Below the pieces are notes generated by a model. It was not told the DNA's origin, did no database searches, and worked only from the letters and a program-made list of their open reading frames with translations. From Alicyclobacillaceae bacterium (GTDB lineage Bacteria > Bacillota > Bacilli > Kyrpidiales > Kyrpidiaceae), in NCBI GenBank assembly GCA_029961045.1, contig JASBVN010000036.1:70079-112813 (forward strand): a stretch of 42,735 nucleotides of DNA, in the 5' to 3' direction. The position numbers were made by a program, and so were the translations under genes. This document shows, one piece after another, positions 1 through 6,916 of the stretch (the first letter of the stretch is position 1; every line of letters starts with the position of its first letter).

Positions 1-1112
1 GCCCGCACGTCGTTTTCGTCGATCAGCAGCATGGGAATGGTGTCCGCCCGGGCGGTCGGGCTCAAGATCAACAGGCTTTCCGCCTGATGCCCGCTTGTGC
101 CGACGGCGCCCTTTTGAATCTGCGTCACCGCCCGGAACACGGTCTCCGCCCGGTCGAGTACGACCCCGCGCCCCAAGATTTCGCTTTCGGTGAAGCGGCC
201 GGCATGCACCATCTTGACCGTCAAGTCCAGGTGTTGACGCCCCGTGCCGATGCCGACGACCCGGGCGTCGGAGCGGCTGCCCTGTCCCGCCAGTTCCGTT
301 CCGCATTCCCCGACGATGTATCCCTCCCCCATCTCGCCGACCAGCCACTCCACCCGGGCATCCCGTTCCGCCCTGGCCCGGCGGACCAAAAATCCGGTCA
401 CCGATTTGGGAAGGTCCTGAAAACCGGCGTACCGCAACCGCCCACCGTCTTCCACCAAACATTCGACAATTCCGCAGGTGAAAGCCGCGCCCAAATCCAG
501 GTCGGAAACCAGCGCCTCCACGACGGTCGCCGACGCCCCCTCTTCCACGACGATCAAAATCCGGGGAAACACAAAGGCGCCGGCCTCGCCGATCTGGTAC
601 AGCGCCAGCAGGGGAATTTCCGCCTCAGCGCCCCGGGGCACGTGCACGAACAGGCCCGCGTTCCACAACGCGCTCTGAAGAGCGATCCACTTGTTTTCGG
701 CCGGATCCACCACCCGCCCCAACGCCCGGCGCACCAGATCTTCCCTCTCCCGGACGGCCGTAGACAGCTCCGCCGCATACACCCCGCGCCCCGCGAGGTT
801 CTCCAAGTCCAGGTACGGCACTCCGCCTCCCGCAAAGGCGGCGACACTGCGATCGCCACGCTCGCCGAAAAGCCCCTGCAGGTGGGCGGGAAAGCGTTCC
901 AGGGGAGGGGCGGACGCCATCGACGGCGCCAGCCGCAGATCCTGCAACTTCCTCTTTTCCCAATCACTCCGTTCGAACTTGGGAGGCGGTAATTGCTCAT
1001 AGGCTTCCCACGCCCGCAACCGCCATTCCCTCAACCAGGCGGGCTCCCCGCGCCCCTCGGATAAAGACTCGACCACCCGCCTGTCCAGTTCCATCGCATG
1101 TCCAACCGCCAT
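1..1112 (-). CDS. sufD: SufD, Fe-S cluster assembly scaffold subunit (3' end cut by window edge)
   Basis: About 370 codons are present; the C-terminal part lies beyond position 1 (the family is usually about 430 residues). The minus-strand frame reads MAVGHAMELDRRVVESLSEG at the start and continues with the SufD beta-helix core, including the stretch HVPRGAEAEIPLLALYQIGE (from about position 690 down to 590) and the late segment IQKGAVGTSGHQAESLLILS typical of SufB/SufD. The ATG at 1112 has the ribosome site GGGAGG about 7 nt upstream and lies 17 nt after the sufC stop, so the two are co-transcribed as in the sufCDSUB operons of Bacilli. SufD forms the SufBC2D scaffold in the cytoplasm with SufC, on which Fe-S clusters are built. 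SufB is the main alternative, but position directly after sufC and the N-terminal layout favour SufD. Confidence 0.9.
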   Translation of the reverse strand, partial: MAVGHAMELDRRVVESLSEGRGEPAWLREWRLRAWEAYEQLPPPKFERSDWEKRKLQDLRLAPSMASAPPLERFPAHLQGLFGERGDRSVAAFAGGGVPYLDLENLAGRGVYAAELSTAVREREDLVRRALGRVVDPAENKWIALQSALWNAGLFVHVPRGAEAEIPLLALYQIGEAGAFVFPRILIVVEEGASATVVEALVSDLDLGAAFTCGIVECLVEDGGRLRYAGFQDLPKSVTGFLVRRARAERDARVEWLVGEMGEGYIVGECGTELAGQGSRSDARVVGIGTGRQHLDLTVKMVHAGRFTESEILGRGVVLDRAETVFRAVTQIQKGAVGTSGHQAESLLILSPTARADTIPMLLIDENDVR

Positions 1113-1129
1113 GAATCCCGCCTCCCTCG

Positions 1130-1918
1130 TCACGACCGCGACGTCACCGTGTGATCTTCAATGCCGAGTTCCCGCTTGAGCCAATCATACCCCTTGGCTT
1201 CCAATTCCTCGGCCAGTTCGCGGCCGCCCGACCGGACAATGCGCCCTTGCATCATCACGTGGACATAATCGGGCACGATGTACTGCAACAGGCGCTGGTA
1301 GTGCGTAATGATCAGAATCCCCATTTCGGGACCCCGCAGATCGTTGACCCCTTTTGCCACGATTTTCAACGCATCGATATCCAAACCCGAATCGATTTCG
1401 TCCAGAACCGCGATCCGGGGCTTCAACATCCTCATTTGCAAAATCTCGTTTCTCTTTTTCTCGCCGCCGGAAAACCCCTCGTTCAAATAACGCTCCGCAA
1501 AGGACGGGTCCATGTCGAGAGCCCGCATCTGTTTCTGGAGTTCCCGATGAAACTGCAGGACCGGGATTTCGTTCCCTTCCCCGCGGCGGGCGTTGAGGAC
1601 GAGGCGAATGAAATTGGCGTTGCTGACCCCCGGCACCTCGCTCGGGTACTGCATGGCCAAAAACAAGCCCTTGCGCGCCCGTTCGTCCACTTTCATCGCC
1701 AGCAGGTCCTCGCCGTCCAGCCAAGCCCTCCCCTCCGTCACCTCGTACTTGGGATGGCCCATCAACGCCGCAGCCAAGGTACTTTTTCCGGTGCCGTTGG
1801 GCCCCATGATGGCATGGACCTCTCCGCCCCGGATCTCCAAATCCACGCCCTTTAAGATCTCCGTTCCCTCTACGGAGACGTGCAGGTTTTCGACTTTCAA
1901 ATAGGGTTGACCCGACAT
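1130..1918 (-). CDS. sufC: SufC, Fe-S assembly ABC-type ATPase
   Basis: Soluble ABC ATPase of 262 residues that drives the SufBC2D scaffold. Visible motifs: Walker [10 protein letters not shown] near residue 37, the SufC-type signature [13 protein letters not shown], Walker [13 protein letters not shown] and the late [11 protein letters not shown] switch segment. The start at 1918 ([14 protein letters not shown]) is chosen because AGGAGG precedes it at good spacing; an upstream in-frame extension (MKRTRRNGS) lacks a ribosome site. It is followed by sufD after 17 nt. It has its own candidate promoter at 2013-2040 and is separated from sufT by a terminator, so it probably begins the main suf operon. 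Length and motifs match the family fully. Confidence 0.97.
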   Translation of the reverse strand: MSGQPYLKVENLHVSVEGTEILKGVDLEIRGGEVHAIMGPNGTGKSTLAAALMGHPKYEVTEGRAWLDGEDLLAMKVDERARKGLFLAMQYPSEVPGVSNANFIRLVLNARRGEGNEIPVLQFHRELQKQMRALDMDPSFAERYLNEGFSGGEKKRNEILQMRMLKPRIAVLDEIDSGLDIDALKIVAKGVNDLRGPEMGILIITHYQRLLQYIVPDYVHVMMQGRIVRSGGRELAEELEAKGYDWLKRELGIEDHTVTSRS

Positions 1919-1982
1919 CGAACCGTTCCTCCTAGTCCGCTTCAACGGCCGGCCGAATCGCCGTCCGGCCGCGGAAAGAAAT

Positions 1983-2001
1983 GATGACTGAAAAAGTCAT
2001 C
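1983..2001. repeat. Perfect 7-bp dyad in the sufC leader
   Basis: GATGACT and AGTCATC flank a 5-nt spacer. The dyad starts about 5 nt downstream of the predicted transcription start of sufC, so it could be a repressor operator or a small 5' hairpin in the mRNA. It is not followed by a T-run in the direction of sufC, so it is not an obvious terminator. Which protein would bind it cannot be read from the sequence. Confidence 0.5.
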
Positions 2002-2012
2002 TTTTGATTATC

Positions 2013-2040
2013 AGCATACCACACCGTGCGGAAAATGCAA
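2013..2040 (-). promoter_or_regulatory. Candidate sigma-A promoter of sufCD
   Basis: On the minus strand TTGCAT (2040-2035) and TATGCT (2018-2013) are separated by 16 nt, and TGG directly before TATGCT gives an extended -10. It lies about 95 nt upstream of the sufC start. Confidence 0.6.
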
Positions 2041-2058
2041 CTCCCGCCCCACACATGC

Positions 2059-2087
2059 AAAAAAGGACCGTCCGGCACCGGCCGGAC
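2059..2087 (-). terminator. Predicted terminator after sufT
   Basis: On the minus strand GTCCGGC-CGGT-GCCGGAC is followed after GGTCC by six T. A second perfect 7-bp hairpin (CCCCGGG/CCCGGGG, 2098-2117) sits just after the sufT stop without a T-run. Together they probably end the sufT transcript before the sufC promoter. Confidence 0.6.
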
Positions 2088-2118
2088 CGCCCCGCACCCC
2101 CGGGACCGCGCCCGGGGA

Positions 2119-2421
2119 TTAAAACAGGTACTTCATGGCGAGCCTCGCCTCTTCCGACATCCGGTCGGGAGACCACGGCGGATCGAAGGTCAATTCCACC
2201 TCGACCCGGTCCACGTCTCCCAGTTTCTGAATCCGTTCCTCGATTTCCCGCTTCAATCCGTCGAAGATCGGACACCCCATCGAAGTCAGGGTCATCGTGA
2301 CCTTGACGGTCTTATCCTCTACGGCGATGTCGTACACCATCCCGAGATTCACGATGTCGATCTGCAGTTCGGGATCGAGAACATCGGTCAAAGCCTCCCG
2401 GACCTGTTCCACGGTCACCAT
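2119..2421 (-). CDS. sufT: SufT / MIP18-family (DUF59) Fe-S maturation protein
   Basis: Cytoplasmic protein of 100 residues made of a single MIP18 (DUF59) domain: MVTVEQVREALTDVLDPELQ, then IDIVNLGMVYDIAV, TLTSMGCPIFD with the conserved Cys, and EVELTFDPPWSPDRMSEEAR near the C-terminus. The family assists maturation of Fe-S proteins and in Firmicutes is commonly next to suf genes, as here. The ATG at 2421 is preceded by AGGGAGG; a longer in-frame N-terminal extension to 2514 lacks a ribosome site and resembles no family member. A candidate promoter lies at 2556-2585 and a terminator separates the gene from sufC. A PaaD-like ring-hydroxylase subunit is the family alternative, but the neighbours argue against it. 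Confidence 0.88.
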   Translation of the reverse strand: MVTVEQVREALTDVLDPELQIDIVNLGMVYDIAVEDKTVKVTMTLTSMGCPIFDGLKREIEERIQKLGDVDRVEVELTFDPPWSPDRMSEEARLAMKYLF

Positions 2422-2555
2422 GGCATCGTTTCCCTCCCTTTTCGAGCGGCGACCGAACTCACGGCGCCGCCCCAGCGCGGACAAACCGGTGTTGACCGAC
2501 CGGGCCATGCGCACGGGCCAACGCGGGCTTCCTTTCGGTGGGTCGCGCTAAAAGT

Positions 2556-2585
2556 ATTATGCGCCAACACTCCCGCCGCCGTAAA
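2556..2585 (-). promoter_or_regulatory. Candidate promoter of sufT
   Basis: Minus strand TTTACG (2585-2580) and CATAAT (2561-2556) with an 18-nt spacer, about 135 nt upstream of the sufT start. Only a moderate match to sigma-A. Confidence 0.35.
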
Positions 2586-2599
2586 GAAATTCATCACAG

Positions 2600-2635
2600 A
2601 AAGAAGAAAAAGGGCGCCCTCAAAGAGCGCCCTTT
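2600..2635 (-). terminator. Intrinsic terminator upstream of the sufT promoter
   Basis: AAAGGGCGC and GCGCCCTTT form a 9-bp stem around a 9-nt loop. On the minus strand it is followed by a long T/C-rich tail beginning TTTTTCTTC. It insulates the sufT promoter from minus-strand transcription entering from the right; no convincing minus-strand gene was found directly upstream of it. Confidence 0.65.
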
Positions 2636-2714
2636 CGGCGATCCCCGTGAGACTGTATCCCGTGAGGATTCACGAAGACCGCTTCTTTCACCATACGCAC
2701 CGGTCGTTGCGCTT

Positions 2715-2748
2715 GCCATCGGCCCGGGCGATCGCCCGGGCCGATGGC
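2715..2748. repeat. Perfect 34-bp GC-rich palindrome
   Basis: The 17 nt GCCATCGGCCCGGGCGA are followed immediately by their exact reverse complement, with no spacer. It is 49 nt upstream of the small plus-strand gene at 2797 and has no adjacent T-run, so it is not a typical terminator. It may be a protein-binding site or a cruciform/hairpin element. Confidence 0.8.
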
Positions 2749-2796
2749 CTGCCGCCCGCATAGGCTGGAAACGATCAATCGAGAGGAGGGGTCGAT

Positions 2797-2988
2797 GTGT
2801 CGATCGAACAACCACTTGACCAATTTTATTATATGGCGCCCGGAGAAAGCACCCGCTCCCAGCCGGTCCCCGGGTTGGAGAAGGACTTTCGCCAGTGGTA
2901 CCCGGCGCCCTCGCCCTGGATCGGAGCGGGAATCTTTCTGCCCCCGGTCATCCTGCCGCCGTATCCCGTCTTGCCCTTTTGGATTTGA
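2797..2988 (+). CDS. Small proline-rich protein, unknown function
   Basis: 63 residues, GTG start with AGGAGG 7 nt upstream, which is the main support for it being real. The protein is rich in Pro and aromatic residues: YYMAPGESTRSQPVPG, then RQWYPAPSPWIGAGIFL, ending PPVILPPYPVLPFWI. No signal peptide or known domain is recognised. Composition resembles small coat or exosporium proteins of spore formers and the larger Pro-rich protein at 12914-13480, but that is inference from composition. It lies between the 34-bp palindrome and another small unknown gene. Confidence 0.6.
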   Translation: MSIEQPLDQFYYMAPGESTRSQPVPGLEKDFRQWYPAPSPWIGAGIFLPPVILPPYPVLPFWI

Positions 2989-3083
2989 CCGACCGCCTCC
3001 GGCACGGCTTCACGCCGCCGCATAGCGGCAGGTGAGGGAGTGCACACTCGGTAGTGTCCCGGGTGAAAAAGGAGGGGCGAACC

Positions 3084-3284
3084 ATGTGGTTTCACCTGCG
3101 CGGACTGCCGCATCGAGAAATTCACGGATTGCCCTATACCATCCACCAGACGGCTTCGGGACGGTGGCACATCGTCATTCCAAACTGTCCCCGGTACCCG
3201 GCCGGATATTTCTTCCCCCAAAGCTTCCCTACCCGTGAAGCGGCTCTCCAAGCACTGGAAGAAGGTGCGCGCCCGGACCTTTGA
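3084..3284 (+). CDS. Small conserved-looking protein, unknown function
   Basis: 66 residues starting MWFHLRGLPHREIHGLPYTI and ending ALQALEEGARPDL. The ATG at 3084 has AAGGAGG at 9-nt spacing; a longer in-frame start at 3054 would lie upstream of that ribosome site. The middle (GRWHIVIPNCPRYPAGYFFP, then REAALQALEE) reads like a compact beta-beta-alpha fold with a closing helix. I do not recognise the family. A strong hairpin overlaps its stop codon, so it is probably the last gene of a short transcript with the gene at 2797. Confidence 0.65.
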   Translation: MWFHLRGLPHREIHGLPYTIHQTASGRWHIVIPNCPRYPAGYFFPQSFPTREAALQALEEGARPDL

Positions 3285-3299
3285 ACCGGGCGCGGCACC
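3264..3299 (+). terminator. Hairpin terminator of the 3084-3284 gene
   Basis: GGTGC-GCGCCCGG, a 9-nt loop, then CCGGGCGC-G-GCACC: 13 base pairs with one bulged G, followed by a T-rich stretch containing TTTCC and CTTTTC. It overlaps the stop codon. Confidence 0.55.
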
Positions 3300-3468
3300 G
3301 TTCCGTTTCCCATCTTTTCGTCTCCCATCTTTCTTGACAGACTGTTTACACTCGTTCTACCAAAACTACAGCCTTTCGAATTCGAAACTTGATCTTTCCT
3401 CGTTAAAATTCACATAGTAGAATAGATACCCGAAAACATGGGCGCATCCGCTTGAACGGAGGAGTTAC

Positions 3469-4443
3469 ATGCGGAAAAGGGTATGGAAGACCTTGGCGAT
3501 TGCAATTTGTATTTCTATTATTCTATCGTTTTTACCGTATTCCGAAAAAACTCGACCCGGCCTGCCGAGATTGCACGCGGAGAGTGCGAAGGGAAGCCGC
3601 TCCGAAAGCAGGCCCGCCGTGCCGGAAACTTACCGGGATCAGGTGGTCGTCCTGGTCTACCATAACGTCGATCCCGAAGTGCCGACCCCCGAAAGCATCT
3701 CGCCCCGCATGTTCGAGGATCACATCGAAATGTTCCGGGACCGCGGTTACCACGTGATCTCCATGGCCCAATTCCTCCATTTTCTGCAAGGGGGACCGGT
3801 ACCGGACAAGGCTCTTCTTTTGACTTTTGACGACGGGTACGAAGGGGTCTACCGGTACGCTTATCCCATCTTGCGGCGGCACCACCTGCCGGCTACCGTC
3901 TTTATCGTCGCCCGGTGGGCGGGTCGAAAACACGGGTGGTTCCAGTACATGAGCGTCGAAGAACTGCGGGACATGCAACGGAGCGGTTTGATCGAAATCG
4001 GTTCCCACAGTTACGACGGACACCGCACCATCCTCGGAAAAAACGGAACGACACCGGCCCTGGTTGCCCCGGGAGCACATGAGGCGGAAGCGGACTATGA
4101 GAAGCGGGTTTTGGACGATTTTGTTAAATCAAGGAAATTTTTCCAATCCGAGTTGCACGTGGACAATGGAATATTCTGCGAACCCTTCGGAGCATCGTCC
4201 CCGACCATGATTCAGCTGGGGAAAAAGGCGGGATACCGCTACTTCTTTACGGGAGGGGGAGGCAGCGTGACGAGGCAGACGCCGCCAGAGGCCATTCCCC
4301 GGATCGATGCCGGCAACCGGAACATGAACCCGAAATGGCTGAATAAATGGATTTTGCAACAAGTGCGGCCGGCCTCCACCCACGGGCGCCCCGGCCAGGA
4401 CGGCAAGACCGGGGAGGGAGCCGTCCCGGAATACTCCGGTTAG
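3469..4443 (+). CDS. Secreted polysaccharide deacetylase (CE4/NodB family, IcaB/PgaB-like)
   Basis: 324 residues. An N-terminal signal or anchor (KRVWKTLAIAICISIILSF) is followed by a linker and a NodB catalytic domain: VVLVYHNVDPEVPTPESI near residue 60, metal-binding motif TFDDGY at about 119-124, SHSYDGH at about 184-190 and EPFGASSPTMI. It should remove acetyl groups from an N-acetylhexosamine polymer outside the membrane. The ATG has GGAGG upstream. In the roughly 180 nt upstream gap the region 3389-3423 holds a CATAGTA element that could be a forespore-type -10, but no matching -35 is clear. The last 25 or so residues are low-complexity and Gly-rich. A family 2 glycosyltransferase of the IcaA type is present but 28 kb away, so this is not a classical ica cluster. 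Confidence 0.88.
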   Translation: MRKRVWKTLAIAICISIILSFLPYSEKTRPGLPRLHAESAKGSRSESRPAVPETYRDQVVVLVYHNVDPEVPTPESISPRMFEDHIEMFRDRGYHVISMAQFLHFLQGGPVPDKALLLTFDDGYEGVYRYAYPILRRHHLPATVFIVARWAGRKHGWFQYMSVEELRDMQRSGLIEIGSHSYDGHRTILGKNGTTPALVAPGAHEAEADYEKRVLDDFVKSRKFFQSELHVDNGIFCEPFGASSPTMIQLGKKAGYRYFFTGGGGSVTRQTPPEAIPRIDAGNRNMNPKWLNKWILQQVRPASTHGRPGQDGKTGEGAVPEYSG

Positions 4444-4475
4444 GGGCCGGAACGCCCCATACCTGACGAGTGGGA

Positions 4476-4964
4476 TCACCGGCTCCCTTCGGGAGGTGGA
4501 GGCGTCGGAGTGGGTTTCCCGTATCGCCCGTACGTTCGCTCGATGTACTGACGAATTTCCGGCAGGCTTTTTCCATCTTTGTGCATGGCCATAGCATCCC
4601 GTGCTATGTTGAGGCAGATCGTTCACGTGTGACCCATCGGATCCCATTTGATGGATCCACCGGGACCTCCCTCTCGCAAAAAGCAATCCAGGTCGCTCGT
4701 ATGTCCCTCATCGGCACACCCGCAATAGCAGGGCATATACCGGAGGACATCCCTGTGCACATACGCCAGACGGTAGATGTTTTGGACTTCGGAGGAGCTG
4801 TTCGCCACAAAATCGGGCAAGGCGACCTGGATGTGTTGGGCCTCGTCGGACAAGGCTCGGACCGCCTCCGCAGAAGGCCCCTCGCCGGACGCCCCTCCGC
4901 ATCCCACCAGCAAAGCCGCCGTAACCGCCGCAACAGCGGCCCGTCGCATACCGGTTTTTTTCAT
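4476..4964 (-). CDS. PCYCGC-motif lipoprotein, predicted selenoprotein (UGA = Sec at residue 114)
   Basis: Signal peptide with lipobox LLVGC (lipidated Cys22), start ATG at 4964. The domain follows: ALPDFVANSSSEVQNIY, then PCYCGC at 78-83, GHTSDLDCF with Cys94 and SIKWDPMGHT. At 4625-4623 the frame meets TGA, then continues without any shift: TICLNIARDAMAMHKDGKS, LPEIRQYIERTYG and PTPTPPPP, ending at a second TGA at 4478-4476. These 48 downstream residues match what I expect of the family's C-terminus (a Cys-x-x-Cys-Leu motif, a DAM helix, GKS, EIRxYI, Pro tail). The UGA falls where the first Cys of CxxC is expected, giving UxxC with Cys117. A hairpin 21 nt after the UGA fits a bacterial SECIS. 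Full length 162 residues; read as an ordinary stop it would be 113. Probable role: extracytoplasmic thiol/selenol redox or metal binding. Alternative: a nonsense mutation. It is divergent from chrA. Confidence 0.8.
4582..4616 (-). promoter_or_regulatory. Candidate bacterial SECIS element
   Basis: On the minus strand CATAGCA (4608-4602), loop CGGGA (4601-4597) and TGCTATG (4596-4590) form a 7-bp stem with a 5-nt loop. The loop begins 21 nt after the UGA and has G as its second base. Published descriptions of bacterial SECIS elements ask for an apical loop about 16-37 nt from the UGA with a G in its first two positions, and both hold. A lower TGC/GCA pairing (4616-4614 with 4584-4582) can close an internal loop. 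The element is inside coding sequence, as expected for bacteria. Confidence 0.65.
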
Positions 4965-5064
4965 CGTAACCCCCCCAGGCCCGTCGAGCGGTGCACGCCG
5001 GCACACCCCGACTTTGGGCCGACGGTCTTGCGAAAAAAAGACAAAAAAGAAAGGACGGAGTAGC

Positions 5065-6294
5065 ATGAATCGTCCGTTGGAGCCATCCGGAGGCCGGGCT
5101 CGATCATCCGCCGGCGAGGTCCTCGCCGTGTTCACCCGTCTCGGCTTGACTTCTTTCGGCGGTCCCATCGCTCACCTGGCCTATTTTCACCGGGAGTTCG
5201 TCCACCGGCGGCGGTGGCTGGACGAACAAAGTTACGCTGATCTCGTAGCGATGTGCCAAATGCTTCCCGGGCCCGCCAGCAGCCAAGTCGGCATCGCCCT
5301 CGGCCTCCGGCGGGCCGGGTGGCTCGGCGGGTTGTTGGCCTGGCTCGGTTTCACCCTGCCGTCCGCCGCGATCTTGACAGCGTTCGCCTTTGCCCTCAAA
5401 CCGTGGGATCCAAGCCGTTTGCCGTGGCTTCACGGCCTCATGATCGCCGCTGCGGCGGTGGTGGCCCAAGCAGTCTGGAGCATGGCGCGCAGTCTAGCCT
5501 GGGACCGGGTGCGGGGGACCATCGCCATTCTCGCCGCCGTCGCCGTCCTCTTCCAACCGTCCCCCGCCACCCAACTCCTCGTCATCGGAGCGGCGGGACT
5601 GGCGGGGCGCCTCCTGCTCCCCAAACCGGAAGGGGCGCGAACCCGAGCGGCGGAGATCCCCATCTCAAAATTCGGGGGCGCTCTCTGTTGGATTTTGTTT
5701 TTCGGCCTTCTGGCCGGCCTTCCCCTGTTGGAATCCCTGCTTCCGCCCGGCCCATTCGCGGACGGCCTCGCCGTATTCGACCGATTTTACCGGGCGGGAG
5801 CCCTGGTCTTCGGAGGAGGGCACGTCGTGCTTCCTCTCTTGCAAAGTGAATTCGTTCCCCGCGGATGGATCTCCGTCGATGAATTTTTAGCCGGCTACGG
5901 GGCAGCCCAGGCGGTGCCGGGACCGCTGTTCACCTTCGCCGCTTACCTCGGCGCCGCGGCGAAGGCGGGGCCTGGCGGCCTGCCCGGCGCCCTGCTGGGT
6001 CTCATCGCCGTCTTTTTGCCGGCGTTTCTTCTCGTGATCGGAGCTTTGCCCTTTTGGAACGCCCTCCGCGCCCGCCCCGGCTTTCAGACGGCCCTGGCGG
6101 GAATCAACGCCGCGGTAGTGGGCCTTCTGGGCGCGGCTTTATACCATCCCATCTGGACGGAGACCGTACGGAGCAGCCGCGATTTCTGCCTGGTCCTCGC
6201 CGCTTTCGGAATGCTGGCCTTATGGAAAGCGCCGCCCTGGGTGGTCGTGCTTTTCGCCGCCTTCGGGGAACTCCTCGCGACCCGGCTCTCTTAA
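5065..6294 (+). CDS. chrA: ChrA-family chromate transporter (two-domain form)
   Basis: 409-residue inner-membrane protein with two homologous CHR domains. The N-terminal repeat has FTRLGLTSFGGPIAHLAYF, ADLVAMCQMLPGPASSQVG and the helices after it; the C-terminal repeat has FYRAGALVFGGGHVVLPLL, then FLAGYGAAQAVPGPLFTFAA. GGP/GGG and PGP motifs are characteristic of both halves. ChrA proteins export chromate, or possibly related oxyanions. The start at 5065 (MNRPLEPSGG) follows AAGGACGGAG; a longer upstream extension in the same frame overlaps the divergent lipoprotein gene and is not credible. About 100 nt separate it from that divergent gene, so the two may share regulation. Confidence 0.9.
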   Translation: MNRPLEPSGGRARSSAGEVLAVFTRLGLTSFGGPIAHLAYFHREFVHRRRWLDEQSYADLVAMCQMLPGPASSQVGIALGLRRAGWLGGLLAWLGFTLPSAAILTAFAFALKPWDPSRLPWLHGLMIAAAAVVAQAVWSMARSLAWDRVRGTIAILAAVAVLFQPSPATQLLVIGAAGLAGRLLLPKPEGARTRAAEIPISKFGGALCWILFFGLLAGLPLLESLLPPGPFADGLAVFDRFYRAGALVFGGGHVVLPLLQSEFVPRGWISVDEFLAGYGAAQAVPGPLFTFAAYLGAAAKAGPGGLPGALLGLIAVFLPAFLLVIGALPFWNALRARPGFQTALAGINAAVVGLLGAALYHPIWTETVRSSRDFCLVLAAFGMLALWKAPPWVVVLFAAFGELLATRLS

Positions 6295-6350
6295 CCCGGC
6301 TCTCTTAGCCCCGCCGCCCGGTCCCCGGAGCCCCGCCTCCGGGACCGGCT

Positions 6351-6815
6351 TCAAAACCGCCCGAGCCAAGCCCGGAACATGTTCTTCGTCGGGCCGGGTT
6401 CATACAGAATGTACAGCAACAGGAAGACCGCTAAGCCGGTCGCCGCGGTCACAAACCAGAGGGACGCGGTCCACCGGCCGATGCGCTTATGAAAGGCCCG
6501 GCGCCCTTTGGCCGCCGCCCGGAGAGTCAGCACTCCGAGCACCGCCGCCACCGTGGCCAAAACCGAGTGCACCTGAAGAAAGACTTGGTACGCTCCGCGC
6601 CAGCGTTCCGGCCCCCCGAACGTGGCGTCTCCCACCGTCAGGGTTTTGAGCAAATAGCTGACAAAAAAAGCCGACGCCAGCACGACGCCGGCCAGCATCG
6701 CCCTGCGGTGAGCCTCCACCCGTCCCCGGCGAATGAGAATCCACCCGACTGCGACGCAGCCGGCGCTCAGAAGAATAAACGCCTCATTGATATAAGGAAG
6801 AACCGTCGCAATCAA
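6351..6815 (-). CDS. DUF420 family membrane protein (YozB-like)
   Basis: 154 residues with about four transmembrane helices: PYINEAFILLSAGCVAVGWI, AMLAGVVLASAFFVSYLL, the segment around HSVLATVAAVLGVLTL and the C-terminal LWFVTAATGLAVFLLLYILY. Conserved polar positions typical of DUF420 are present: the Asn of PYIN, the His/Arg pair in EAHRRAML and the His of QVHSVLA. In Bacilli the family is associated with the cytochrome oxidase region (CtaM-like proteins), but the precise role is not settled from this context. Start is TTG at 6815 with AAGGGAAG about 7 nt upstream. It follows the molybdopterin oxidoreductase on the same strand after 101 nt. Confidence 0.8.
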   Translation of the reverse strand: MIATVLPYINEAFILLSAGCVAVGWILIRRGRVEAHRRAMLAGVVLASAFFVSYLLKTLTVGDATFGGPERWRGAYQVFLQVHSVLATVAAVLGVLTLRAAAKGRRAFHKRIGRWTASLWFVTAATGLAVFLLLYILYEPGPTKNMFRAWLGRF

Positions 6816-6916
6816 TGCCCCGCTTCCCTTCCTTCACCATCTTTGCGTTGCTCCCTCATTCAGCATTGTGCCACAATTCAAGAACGGAAGGGTGAACAGT
6901 TCATGAACATTTCCCT

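Noticed and set aside
2594-2823. Minus-strand frames of 67-73 residues across the 34-bp palindrome
   Set aside because: No ribosome site, composition driven by the palindrome, and the good plus-strand gene starts within the same interval.
3334-3423. Well-defined promoter for the deacetylase (TTGACA at 3334, CATAGTA at 3413)
   Set aside because: TTGACA has no -10 at 17 nt, and CATAGTA has no matching forespore -35; not called as a feature.
4129-4686. A minus-strand frame of 185 residues overlapping the selenoprotein end, as evidence of a frameshift
   Set aside because: It is in a different frame and shows no family similarity; the family-like C-terminus is in frame with the N-terminus, so no frameshift is needed.
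4777-5064. N-terminal extension of ChrA
   Set aside because: It overlaps the divergent lipoprotein coding sequence and lacks CHR-domain similarity; the start at 5065 has a ribosome site.
4623-5168. PCYCGC gene ending at the first TGA as a complete 113-residue protein, or starting at 5168
   Set aside because: The conserved C-terminus follows in the same frame after the TGA, and the upstream extension overlaps the divergent promoter and chrA start and precedes the lipoprotein signal.
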